DNA from: CAZPZR01 sp964591105
GTDB taxonomy: Bacteria > Bacillota > Clostridia > Lachnospirales > Lachnospiraceae
Length of the DNA: 18,734 nucleotides
NCBI GenBank assembly: GCA_964591105.1
Contig: CAZPZR010000035.1
Coordinates: 1 to 18,734 of the forward strand
Reading direction: 5' to 3'
Shown: positions 1 to 6,639 of the stretch, in pieces
Layout of the letters: each line of letters starts with the position of its first letter
Position numbering within the stretch: the stretch's first letter is position 1
Program-made: the position numbers and the translations under genes
The notes under the pieces: generated by a model
What the model was told of the DNA's origin: nothing
What the model saw: only the letters and a program-made list of their open reading frames with translations
Database searches by the model: none

Positions 1-572
1 CTTCCTGGGAAGAGGTAAAAGAAGAAGATAAAGACAAGATGATCATTCATATTGACCCGGGAACTGCATTTGGAACAGGAATGCATGAGACAACACAGCT
101 TTGCGTTCGTGCAATGAAAAAGTATACAAGAGAAGGAATGGAAATTCTGGATGTAGGATGTGGAAGTGGAATCCTTGGAATGCTTGGATTGAAGTTTGGG
201 GCCGCACATTCCGTAGGAACAGACTTGGATCCATGTGCGATTACAGCAACACATGAAAATATGGAAACGAATGGCATTTCCAAAGAACAGTATGAAGTAA
301 TGATTGGAAATATCATTGATGATAAAGAAATCCAGGATAAAGTTGGCTATGAAAAGTATGATATCGTAGCAGCAAATATTCTTGCAGAAGTGCTTGTACC
401 ATTGACACCAGTAATCGTAGCACAGATGAAAAAAGGTTCTGTATATATTACAAGTGGTATTATCGCAGAAAAAGAAGAAGTAGTTGTACAGGCAGTGAAA
501 GAAGCTGGCCTTGAAGTATTAGAAGTGAACCATCAGGGCGAATGGGTTTCTGTTGTGGCAAGAAAGAACTAG
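1..572 (+). CDS. prmA: Ribosomal protein L11 methyltransferase PrmA (5' partial)
   Basis: This is the C-terminal part of PrmA, the SAM-dependent enzyme that methylates ribosomal protein L11. The open frame runs in from the left edge (first full codon at base 3), so the true start lies outside the window. About 189 residues are visible, against roughly 310 for the family. The ATG at 39 is internal, because coding sequence continues upstream of it. Visible motifs are the family signature DPGTAFGTGMHETT, the SAM-binding glycine loop LDVGCGSGILG, an acidic motif after it (GTDLD) and the catalytic-region motif NILAEVL. rsmE follows after 9 bases, implying one operon. In many Firmicutes the order is dnaJ-prmA-rsmE, so a dnaK/dnaJ locus may lie just to the left; that is inference. 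Confidence 0.95.
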   Translation, partial: SWEEVKEEDKDKMIIHIDPGTAFGTGMHETTQLCVRAMKKYTREGMEILDVGCGSGILGMLGLKFGAAHSVGTDLDPCAITATHENMETNGISKEQYEVMIGNIIDDKEIQDKVGYEKYDIVAANILAEVLVPLTPVIVAQMKKGSVYITSGIIAEKEEVVVQAVKEAGLEVLEVNHQGEWVSVVARKN

Positions 573-581
573 AGGTGCATT

Positions 582-1331
582 ATGCAACATTTTTTTGTGA
601 CGCCTGCGCAGGTGAAAGAAGCGAACATTTTCGTGGAAGGTTCGGATGTGAACCATATGAAGAATGTACTTCGCATGCGTATCGGGGAAAAAGTAACCGT
701 CAGTGATGGGAATAACATTCAGTATCTCTGCGAAGTAGAACGCTATGAGGAAACAGAAGCGGTTCTTAAGATTTTAGAAGAGCAGAGAGTAGATACAGAA
801 TTAGCTTCCAAGATTTACCTGTTTCAGGGACTTCCAAAACAGGATAAGATGGAATTGATTGTTCAGAAGGCTGTGGAACTTGGAGCGTATGAAGTGATTC
901 CAGTTGCAACACGACGTGCAGTGGTGAAACTGGATGAGAAGAAGGCGAAGAAGAAAGTGGAACGATGGCAGCAGATTGCGGAAAGTGCAGCAAAGCAGGC
1001 CGGGCGTGGATATATTCCAACTGTAGCATCAGTGAAAACATTCAAGGAAGCATTGGCAGTAGCGAAGTCCTTAGATGTTGTTTTGGTTCCTTATGAACTT
1101 GCAGAGGGAATGAAAGAAACGAAAGCATTAATTTCTGCGATTCGACCAGGACAGTCTGTTGGAATTTTCATCGGTCCAGAAGGTGGTTTTGAAAAAGAAG
1201 AAGTAGAAGCAGCAATGGAGATTGGCGCAAAGGCAATTACACTTGGAAAACGCATCCTTCGTACGGAGACAGCAGGACTTACGACATTGTCAGTGCTGAT
1301 GTTCCATTTGGAAGATGAAAACATACTCTAA
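582..1331 (+). CDS. rsmE: 16S rRNA (uracil1498-N3)-methyltransferase RsmE
   Basis: RsmE makes m3U1498 in helix 44 of 16S rRNA, using SAM. The 249-residue length is normal for the family. The N-terminal 70 residues form the PUA-like RNA-binding part (MQHFFVTPAQ, then NHMKNVLRMRIGE). The rest is a SPOUT trefoil-knot methyltransferase with ATRRAVVKLDEKKAKKK, the GIFIGPEGGF loop and LGKRILRTETAGL, which shape the SAM pocket. The ATG at 582 has a GAGGTG ribosome binding site just upstream and lies 9 bases after prmA, so the two are probably co-transcribed. A family assignment to Me-trans/COG1385 is clear; the exact target base is inferred from orthologues. Confidence 0.95.
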   Translation: MQHFFVTPAQVKEANIFVEGSDVNHMKNVLRMRIGEKVTVSDGNNIQYLCEVERYEETEAVLKILEEQRVDTELASKIYLFQGLPKQDKMELIVQKAVELGAYEVIPVATRRAVVKLDEKKAKKKVERWQQIAESAAKQAGRGYIPTVASVKTFKEALAVAKSLDVVLVPYELAEGMKETKALISAIRPGQSVGIFIGPEGGFEKEEVEAAMEIGAKAITLGKRILRTETAGLTTLSVLMFHLEDENIL

Positions 1332-1360
1332 TAGTAACAAAGCAATTAGGAGTGACAATC

Positions 1361-2521
1361 ATGAGAGAGATTTATTTAGATAATTCTGCAACGACTCGTG
1401 CATATGAATGTGTGGGAGATCTTGTTCGAAAAGTATTGTGTGAAGATTACGGGAATCCGTCTTCGATGCATGCCAAGGGCGTGAGTGCAGAAAACTATAT
1501 TAAGGAAGCAAAAGAACGACTTGCGAAAATCTGGAAAGTACAGGAAAAAGAAATCTTCTTTACTTCCGGTGGAACAGAGAGTGACAATCTTGCTTTGATC
1601 GGTGCTGCAAGAGCTAACCAGAGGGCAGGAAAACATTTGATCACATCTTCGATTGAACATCCGGCAATCATTAACACGATGCGTTATCTGGAAGAAGAGG
1701 AAGGATTCCGTGTTACCTATCTTCCGGTGGACAAATATGGACGTGTCAAATTAGATGCATTGCAGGAAGCACTTTGTGAGGAAACCATTCTGGTGTCCAT
1801 CATGTATGTGAATAATGAAGTTGGATCTGTGCAGCCAATTCAGGAAGCAGCAAGTATTGTAAAAGCATATAACAAAGACATCTTGTTCCATGTGGACGCG
1901 GTACAGGGCTTTGGAAAATATCAGATTCATCCAAAGAAATTAAAAGTAGATATGTGTTCCATCAGTGGGCATAAGATTCACGGACCAAAGGGAATTGGAG
2001 CATTGTATATCGACAGTCATGTGAAGATTAAACCAATTATGTTTGGTGGAGAACAGCAGAAGAATATTCGTTCTGGAACGGAAAATGTACCGGCAATTGC
2101 AGGCCTTGGGCTTGCGGCGAAAAAAATCTATGAAGATTTGGACAAAAAAGTCGCAGCGATGCATGAATTGAAACAGCATTTTATCGAGGGTGTTACAAAA
2201 CTTCCAGATACGACAATTCATGGCCTGTATGATGAAACATCTGCGCCACACATTATCAGTGTGGGATTTGCAGGAGTGAGAAGTGAAGTGCTTCTTCATG
2301 CACTGGAAGATAAAGGTATTTATGTATCTTCAGGATCTGCGTGCGCATCCAACCACCCACAGATTAGTGGGGTATTAAAAGGAATTGGAGCAAAACAGGA
2401 ATTTCTGGATGCAACACTTCGTTTCAGTATGTCAGAATTTACAACTTTGGAAGAGATTGACTACACACTCGATACATTATATAATATAGTACCGATGCTT
2501 CGAAAATATACCAGACGTTAG
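1361..2521 (+). CDS. Cysteine desulfurase (NifS/IscS family), likely the ThiI sulfur donor
   Basis: This is a PLP-dependent class V aminotransferase-fold enzyme that takes sulfur from L-cysteine as a persulfide. From the ATG at 1361 it is 386 residues long. It shows YLDNSATT at the N-terminus, TSGGTESDNLAL, the HVDAVQ motif, the PLP lysine K205 in SGHKIHGPKG, and the active-site cysteine C328 in SSGSACASNHP. A GTG at 1352 in the same frame would add three residues, but it overlaps the AGGAG ribosome binding site (1348-1352) that serves the ATG at 1361, so I chose the ATG. thiI follows 29 bases downstream. Bacillus pairs a dedicated desulfurase (NifZ) with ThiI in the same way, so a main role in 4-thiouridine synthesis is likely. 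A wider role in Fe-S assembly is not excluded. Confidence 0.93.
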   Translation: MREIYLDNSATTRAYECVGDLVRKVLCEDYGNPSSMHAKGVSAENYIKEAKERLAKIWKVQEKEIFFTSGGTESDNLALIGAARANQRAGKHLITSSIEHPAIINTMRYLEEEEGFRVTYLPVDKYGRVKLDALQEALCEETILVSIMYVNNEVGSVQPIQEAASIVKAYNKDILFHVDAVQGFGKYQIHPKKLKVDMCSISGHKIHGPKGIGALYIDSHVKIKPIMFGGEQQKNIRSGTENVPAIAGLGLAAKKIYEDLDKKVAAMHELKQHFIEGVTKLPDTTIHGLYDETSAPHIISVGFAGVRSEVLLHALEDKGIYVSSGSACASNHPQISGVLKGIGAKQEFLDATLRFSMSEFTTLEEIDYTLDTLYNIVPMLRKYTRR

Positions 2522-2550
2522 CGTCTATGCAAAAGAACAGGAGAAAATAA

Positions 2551-3732
2551 ATGAGATTTCAGACATTTTTGATAAAATATGGTGAGATTGGATTAAAAGG
2601 AAAAAACAGACATCTTTTTGAGGATGCACTTGTGAGACAGATTCGTTACGCACTTCGCGACGTAGATGGAGAATTCAAAGTGCATAAGTCACAGGCAAGA
2701 GTATATGTAGACTGTGAAGGCGATTATGACTATGATGAGACAGTAGAACAGCTGAAGAAAGTATTCGGTATTGTTGGGATTTGTCCAGTTGTTCGTATGG
2801 AAGATGAAGGATTTGATAAATTAAAAGAACAGGTTGTTGCATATATGGATGAAGTATATCCAGACAAAAACCTGACATTTAAGGTAGAAGCAAGACGTGC
2901 GAAGAAGTCTTATCCAAAGACTTCTATGGAAATCAATTGTGATCTTGGGGAAGCAATCTTGGACGCATTCCCAGAGACAAAGGTGGATGTGCATAAGCCA
3001 GATGTTCTTCTGAATGTAGAAGTTCGTCATGAAATTTATGTGTATTCACAGATTATCCCGGGAGCAGGCGGTATGCCAGTAGGAACGAACGGAAAAGCAA
3101 TGCTTCTCTTATCTGGTGGAATTGACAGTCCGGTTGCAGGATATATGATTGCAAAACGTGGTGTTGGATTGGAAGCAACTTATTTCCACGCTCCACCGTA
3201 TACAAGTGAACGTGCAAAACAGAAGGTTGTAGATTTGGCGAAGATTGTAGCGCGCTACAGTGGACCAATTAAGCTTCACGTTGTAAACTTTACAGATATT
3301 CAGCTGTATATTTATGACCAGTGTCCACATGATGAACTTACAATCATTATGAGACGTTATATGATGCGTATTGCAGAAGCGTTTGCGAAAAAGGATGACT
3401 GTCTTGGATTGATTACAGGAGAAAGTATCGGACAGGTGGCAAGCCAGACAATGCAGAGTCTTGCGGCTACAAACGATGTATGTACACTTCCAGTGTATCG
3501 CCCAGTGATTGGATTTGATAAACAGGAGATCATTGACATTTCACAGAAGATTGATGCGTTTGAAACATCTATCCAGCCATTTGAAGACTGCTGTACAATC
3601 TTCGTGGCAAAACATCCAGTGACAAAGCCAAACATTGATGTAATTCGTCGTTCTGAGCTTCGCCTGGCAGAAAAGATTGATGAGATGGTTAAAGAAGCAA
3701 TCGAAACAGCCGAGATAATTGAAGTAAAATAA
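2551..3732 (+). CDS. thiI: tRNA 4-thiouridine synthase ThiI
   Basis: ThiI adenylates U8 of tRNA and transfers sulfur to it, giving s4U, a near-UV sensor base. The protein has 393 residues. An N-terminal ferredoxin-like and THUMP part (about 1-165) binds tRNA: it has KYGEIGLKGKNR and a segment around KVEARRAKKSYP. A PP-loop ATP pyrophosphatase domain follows, with LLSGGIDSP at 187-194. ITGESIGQVASQT lies at 288-300, and a cysteine pair in EDCC (347-348) holds the likely catalytic cysteine. The C-terminal rhodanese domain of enterobacterial ThiI is absent, as in Bacillus. Sulfur would therefore come directly from the desulfurase encoded just upstream. The ribosome binding site is CAGGAG. The gene ends at the shared hairpin at 3735-3760. 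Confidence 0.95.
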   Translation: MRFQTFLIKYGEIGLKGKNRHLFEDALVRQIRYALRDVDGEFKVHKSQARVYVDCEGDYDYDETVEQLKKVFGIVGICPVVRMEDEGFDKLKEQVVAYMDEVYPDKNLTFKVEARRAKKSYPKTSMEINCDLGEAILDAFPETKVDVHKPDVLLNVEVRHEIYVYSQIIPGAGGMPVGTNGKAMLLLSGGIDSPVAGYMIAKRGVGLEATYFHAPPYTSERAKQKVVDLAKIVARYSGPIKLHVVNFTDIQLYIYDQCPHDELTIIMRRYMMRIAEAFAKKDDCLGLITGESIGQVASQTMQSLAATNDVCTLPVYRPVIGFDKQEIIDISQKIDAFETSIQPFEDCCTIFVAKHPVTKPNIDVIRRSELRLAEKIDEMVKEAIETAEIIEVK

Positions 3733-3734
3733 AA

Positions 3735-3760
3735 AAGAGTCTGGCACATGCCAGACTCTT
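3735..3760. terminator. Bidirectional hairpin terminator between thiI and the HPr-like gene
   Basis: A perfect 11-bp stem (AAGAGTCTGGC pairing with GCCAGACTCTT) closes a 4-base loop, ACAT. On the minus strand it is followed by a run of T (the complement of A at 3731-3736), giving a canonical terminator for the HPr-like gene. On the plus strand the tail is only TT-ACTAAAT, so termination of thiI is probably weaker. It sits exactly between two convergent stop codons. Confidence 0.9.
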
Positions 3761-3773
3761 ACTAAATACAAGA

Positions 3774-4007
3774 TTATGCAAGATATTTGTTAATAACTTC
3801 CATGATAGCGTCGCTGTCAGCTTCGCTTGTGTGGATGTTAAGCTCGATTGGTTTTGATAAATCCAAGCTGAAAATACCCATAATGGATTTAGCGTCGATT
3901 ACGTATCTTCCAGAAACGAGATCGAAATCATTATCAAATTTTGTGATTTCGTTTACGAAAGATTTTACTTTATCAATGGAATTTAATGAGATAGATACTG
4001 TTTTCAT
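3774..4007 (-). CDS. HPr-like protein lacking the phosphorylatable histidine (Crh-like)
   Basis: This 77-residue protein matches the HPr fold over its whole length. The conserved serine loop is intact (KSIMGIFSL, serine 41, corresponding to Ser46 of HPr). It also has the usual start, beta strands and C-terminal helix (SDAIMEVINKYL). The active-site segment that normally reads GIHARP here reads SIDKVK, so His15 is replaced by Asp12 and Arg17 by Val. It therefore should not carry phosphate from Enzyme I to sugar permeases. As with Bacillus Crh, which has Gln at this site, it could still be a target of HPr kinase and act as a CcpA partner; that role is inference. The ATG has an excellent AAGGAGG site upstream, and a promoter lies at 4046-4074. 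It is the only minus-strand gene here and is monocistronic. Confidence 0.85.
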   Translation of the reverse strand: MKTVSISLNSIDKVKSFVNEITKFDNDFDLVSGRYVIDAKSIMGIFSLDLSKPIELNIHTSEADSDAIMEVINKYLA

Positions 4008-4045
4008 TAAAAAATACCTCCTTAGTGTCTTTGGTTTCTATAAAC

Positions 4046-4074
4046 ATCTTAAAAGTAGGAGATGAAATTGTCAA
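4046..4074 (-). promoter_or_regulatory. SigA-type promoter of the HPr-like gene
   Basis: Reading the minus strand, a perfect -35 TTGACA (4069-4074) is followed after 17 bases by TAAGAT (4046-4051, 4 of 6 matches to TATAAT). This gives a leader of about 30 bases ending in AAGGAGG before the ATG at 4007. Confidence 0.65.
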
Positions 4075-4147
4075 GAATCAAAGTGCTAAAGAATGAAACT
4101 GAAATAAGAGAAATATTTGACAAATTGTCTAGAAAGGACGAAAAAAT

Positions 4148-5434
4148 ATGAAAAAAGCAGCACTTCATAACCTTGGGTGTAAGGTGAATGCGTATGAAAC
4201 AGAAGCGATGCAGGAACTGCTCGAAAAAAATGGATATGAGATTGTACCATTTAAAGAGGGAGCAGATATTTATATTATCAATACATGTACGGTGACGAAT
4301 ATGGCGGACCGCAAGTCCCGTCAGATGCTTCATAAGGCAAAGAAGATGAATCCAGATGCGATTGTCGTAGCGTGTGGATGCTATGTGCAGGCGCAGGCCG
4401 AGAATGGCGAGATTGATGAATGTATCGATATTGTTGTTGGAAATAACAAAAAGAAAGATATCATTGAGATTCTGGCAGAATATGAAGAGTCCAAGCAACC
4501 AACAAAAGAGGTGCTGGACATTAATCATACCAACGAATATGAGGAAATGAATCTGACAAAAACTGCAGAACATACAAGAGCATATCTGAAAGTGCAGGAT
4601 GGCTGCAATCAGTTCTGCTCTTACTGCATCATTCCTTATGCCAGAGGACGTGTAAGAAGCAGAAGTTACGAAAGTGTCATTGCAGAAGTTCAGAAACTTG
4701 CAGAAAATGGCTATAAAGAAGTCGTACTTACAGGAATCCATTTGAGTTCTTATGGAATAGACATGGATGACAGCCTGCTGCATCTGATTCTTGGAATTCA
4801 TGAAATCGAGGGGATTGAACGAATCCGCTTAGGTTCTCTGGAACCAAGAATCATTACCGAAGAATTTGTACAGACAATCTCTTCACTTCCAAAAATGTGT
4901 CCACATTTCCACTTATCTCTTCAGAGCGGATGCGATGCGACATTGAAGCGAATGAACAGACGTTACAGTGCACAGGAGTACTATGAAAAATGTGAACTCC
5001 TTCGAAAATATTTCGAACATCCAGCACTTACGACAGATGTAATCGTTGGATTCCCTGGAGAGACAGAAGAAGAATTTGCAGAATCCAAAGCATTTGTAGA
5101 AAAAGTGAATTTCTATGAGACACATATTTTCAAATATTCCAAACGTGCCGGCACAAGAGCTGCAGTGATGCCAGACCAGGTTCCAGAAGAGATTAAGACA
5201 AAGCGTAGCAATGAACTCCTTGAACTTGGAAGAAAGAAACAGGCAGAATACGAGGCGAAACTGGTAGGAACGACACAGGAAGTATTGATGGAAGAATCTG
5301 TGGAAATCGATGGAGAAACGTATATGGTTGGTCATACGAAAGAGTATGTGAAAATTGGTCAAAAAACTTTGGAAAATCTGTCAAATCAAGTTGTGAATGT
5401 AGAAATTAAAAATGGTTCACAAATATTGCATTGA
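4148..5434 (+). CDS. mtaB: tRNA (t6A37-C2)-methylthiotransferase MtaB
   Basis: MtaB is a radical-SAM enzyme that converts t6A37 to ms2t6A37 in tRNAs reading ANN codons, which aids decoding accuracy. It has 428 residues. The N-terminal UPF0004 domain carries three cysteines for the auxiliary 4Fe-4S cluster: C11 (NLGCK), C47 (NTCTVTN) and C78 (CGCY). The radical-SAM cluster motif CNQFCSYC is at 153-160, followed by IPYARGRVRSR. A C-terminal TRAM domain (about 365-428) binds RNA. The start at 4148 has AAAGGA at 4133-4138. NLGCKVNAYETE and the VTNMADRKSR segment indicate MtaB rather than MiaB. In Bacillus mtaB follows prmA-rsmE directly; here the sulfur genes and the HPr-like gene lie between. 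I find no convincing -10/-35 pair upstream, although a promoter is expected there. Confidence 0.94.
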   Translation: MKKAALHNLGCKVNAYETEAMQELLEKNGYEIVPFKEGADIYIINTCTVTNMADRKSRQMLHKAKKMNPDAIVVACGCYVQAQAENGEIDECIDIVVGNNKKKDIIEILAEYEESKQPTKEVLDINHTNEYEEMNLTKTAEHTRAYLKVQDGCNQFCSYCIIPYARGRVRSRSYESVIAEVQKLAENGYKEVVLTGIHLSSYGIDMDDSLLHLILGIHEIEGIERIRLGSLEPRIITEEFVQTISSLPKMCPHFHLSLQSGCDATLKRMNRRYSAQEYYEKCELLRKYFEHPALTTDVIVGFPGETEEEFAESKAFVEKVNFYETHIFKYSKRAGTRAAVMPDQVPEEIKTKRSNELLELGRKKQAEYEAKLVGTTQEVLMEESVEIDGETYMVGHTKEYVKIGQKTLENLSNQVVNVEIKNGSQILH

Positions 5435-5459
5435 TTTTAAAAAGCGTATAAGGTAGAAT
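5431..5459 (+). promoter_or_regulatory. SigA-type promoter of the ireB-ruvX operon
   Basis: TTGATT (5431-5436) and TAGAAT (5454-5459) are separated by exactly 17 bases. The -35 overlaps the mtaB stop codon. The predicted leader is AT-rich, with eight T (5472-5479) directly before the GGAGG site at 5480-5484. Confidence 0.6.
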
Positions 5460-5494
5460 AAATTATATATATTTTTTTTGGAGGACGTGACTAT

Positions 5495-5758
5495 ATGAAA
5501 GATTTAAGTAATACACAGTTTTTTCAGGTAGAAAGCGGTCCACAAATTCAAGCAAAAGATATTCTTGAGATTGTGTACAAGGCATTAAGTGAAAAGGGAT
5601 ATAATCCGGTAAACCAGATTGTTGGATATATCATGTCAGGAGATCCGACGTATATTACAAGTCATAATGCAGCAAGAAGCTTGATTATGAAGATGGAACG
5701 TGATGAATTAGTGGAAGAAATGCTTAAGACGTATATTGAGCATAATCAGTGGGTATAA
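5495..5758 (+). CDS. ireB: IreB family regulatory phosphoprotein (UPF0297, YrzL)
   Basis: This 87-residue protein belongs to the IreB/UPF0297 family, small cytoplasmic dimers. In Enterococcus faecalis IreB is phosphorylated by the PASTA kinase IreK and lowers intrinsic cephalosporin resistance. The core is strongly conserved: EKGYNPVNQIVGYIMSGDPTYI, then a helix with HNAARSLI and MERDELVEEML. Of the two threonines phosphorylated in E. faecalis (near positions 4 and 7), position 7 is Thr here while position 4 is Leu. The ATG at 5495 is preceded by GGAGG. ruvX begins 5 bases after the stop, so the genes are probably translationally coupled. Function in this organism is inferred from the family. 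Confidence 0.93.
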   Translation: MKDLSNTQFFQVESGPQIQAKDILEIVYKALSEKGYNPVNQIVGYIMSGDPTYITSHNAARSLIMKMERDELVEEMLKTYIEHNQWV

Positions 5759-5763
5759 TAGCT

Positions 5764-6192
5764 ATGAGGATTATGGGATTGGACTACGGTTCAAAGACGG
5801 TAGGAGTAGCAGTGAGTGATGCACTGGGAATTACTGCGCAGGCAGTTGAGACGATATGCAGAAAGGATGAGAATAAGCTTCGCAAGACATGCGCTAGAAT
5901 CGAAGAGTTGATTAAGGAGTATGAAGTGGAGAAGATTGTTCTTGGACTTCCAAAGCATATGAATAATGATATTGGTGATCGAGCAGAAAAGTCAGAAGCA
6001 TTTGGTGAGATGCTGAAGAGACGTACAGGTCTGGAAGTTGTGATGTGGGATGAACGATTGACAACCATCGAGGCAGAACGCACATTAATGGAAAGCAAAG
6101 TACGACGCGAGGATCGAAAAAAATATATCGATAAGATTGCAGCTGTATTTATTTTGCAGGGATATCTGGATTCACTGCAGATGAACAGCTAG
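5764..6192 (+). CDS. ruvX: Putative pre-16S rRNA nuclease / Holliday junction resolvase RuvX (YqgF)
   Basis: RuvX/YqgF is an RNase H-fold nuclease, linked to maturation of the 16S rRNA 5' end in E. coli and annotated elsewhere as a Holliday junction resolvase. From the ATG at 5764 it has 142 residues, normal for the family. It shows the catalytic aspartate in MGLDYGSKTVGVAVSD, VLGLPKHMNNDIG, DERLTTIEAE, and a C-terminal acidic helix (IDKIAAVFILQGYLD). An upstream GTG (5749) in frame overlaps ireB and has no ribosome binding site, so I prefer ATG 5764, which gives the typical MRIMGLDYGSK start. No strong site precedes this ATG either, so coupling to ireB translation probably drives initiation. 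Confidence 0.93.
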   Translation: MRIMGLDYGSKTVGVAVSDALGITAQAVETICRKDENKLRKTCARIEELIKEYEVEKIVLGLPKHMNNDIGDRAEKSEAFGEMLKRRTGLEVVMWDERLTTIEAERTLMESKVRREDRKKYIDKIAAVFILQGYLDSLQMNS

Positions 6193-6211
6193 AAGATATG
6201 AGGAATTAAAA

Positions 6212-6472
6212 ATGGAAAAAATAATGTTTATGTCTGAAGAACTAGGCGAAGAAGTAGAATTCTTTGTGTTGGAACAGACAAAGGTAAATGGAGTATCTTA
6301 TATCCTTGTGACGGATTCAGAAGAAGATGAGGCAGAATGCCTGATTCTGAAAGATACTGCAACAGATGAAGCAAAAGACAGTATTTACAGTATTGTGGAA
6401 GATGATGAAGAACTGATGGCAATTTCCAGAGTATTTGAAGAACTGTTGGAAGATGTAGAAATTGAAAAATAA
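6212..6472 (+). CDS. DUF1292 domain-containing protein (UPF0473, YrzB-like)
   Basis: This 86-residue, very acidic protein is of the DUF1292 family, whose function is unknown. It consists almost entirely of the DUF1292 fold: an N-terminal strand (MEKIMFMSEELGEEVEFFVLEQ), NGVSYILVTDSEEDEAECLILK and a C-terminal acidic helix ending EELLEDVEIEK. It has no signal peptide and no membrane segment. Its place directly after ireB and ruvX is conserved across Firmicutes and supports the family call. It lies 19 bases after ruvX, with GAGGAA near the start. It is probably the third gene of the ireB operon. Confidence 0.88.
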   Translation: MEKIMFMSEELGEEVEFFVLEQTKVNGVSYILVTDSEEDEAECLILKDTATDEAKDSIYSIVEDDEELMAISRVFEELLEDVEIEK

Positions 6473-6639
6473 GAGAATGTTACAGTTTGTTACAGGAAGT
6501 GCAGTCGGTAGTTTGCACCTGAACGGATGGTTGGTGGATACGTTGGGGACGGTCTTGACTACAGATTAAAGTTCCATGAACATTGTAATAGATATGCCAG
6601 AGATGGCAAGGAGTAACGGAAACACTTGGAGGTGTAATT
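6473..6639 (+). other. Unexplained leader between the DUF1292 gene and ribonuclease J
   Basis: This 167-bp stretch holds no recognised gene. Its start has two copies of GTTACAG (6479-6485 and 6489-6495). A G-rich middle runs from about 6515 to 6555. A short frame of 30 codons (ATG at 6477, stop ending at 6569) has only a weak AAGAG upstream. A compact hairpin (TGCCA, loop GAGA, TGGCA; 6595-6608) with a GNRA-type tetraloop stands about 20 bases before the GGAGG of the next gene. In related genomes a fur-family gene often sits near here; I see no fur remnant. It could be a structured 5' leader, but nothing identifies it as a known riboswitch. Confidence 0.4.

Noticed and set aside
1352..1360. 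GTG start for the cysteine desulfurase
   Set aside because: It overlaps the AGGAG that serves the ATG at 1361 and would add only three non-conserved residues.
4111..4129. CodY-box-like or operator-like dyad (AATATTTGACAAATT; GACAA-A-TTGTC) upstream of mtaB
   Set aside because: Five mismatches to the CodY consensus, which is expected by chance in AT-rich DNA; the short dyad has no matching partner site.
4117..4145. TTGACA as -35 of an mtaB promoter
   Set aside because: The -10 position 17 bases on falls in GAAAAA within the ribosome binding region, so it cannot form a sensible promoter.
4049..4801. 250-residue minus-strand open frame overlapping mtaB and the HPr-like promoter
   Set aside because: Cys/Phe/Ile-rich shadow of mtaB with no recognisable domain; the plus-strand gene is unambiguous.
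5749..5763. GTG start for RuvX within the end of ireB
   Set aside because: No ribosome binding site, and the family begins at the MRIMGLDYGSK methionine at 5764.
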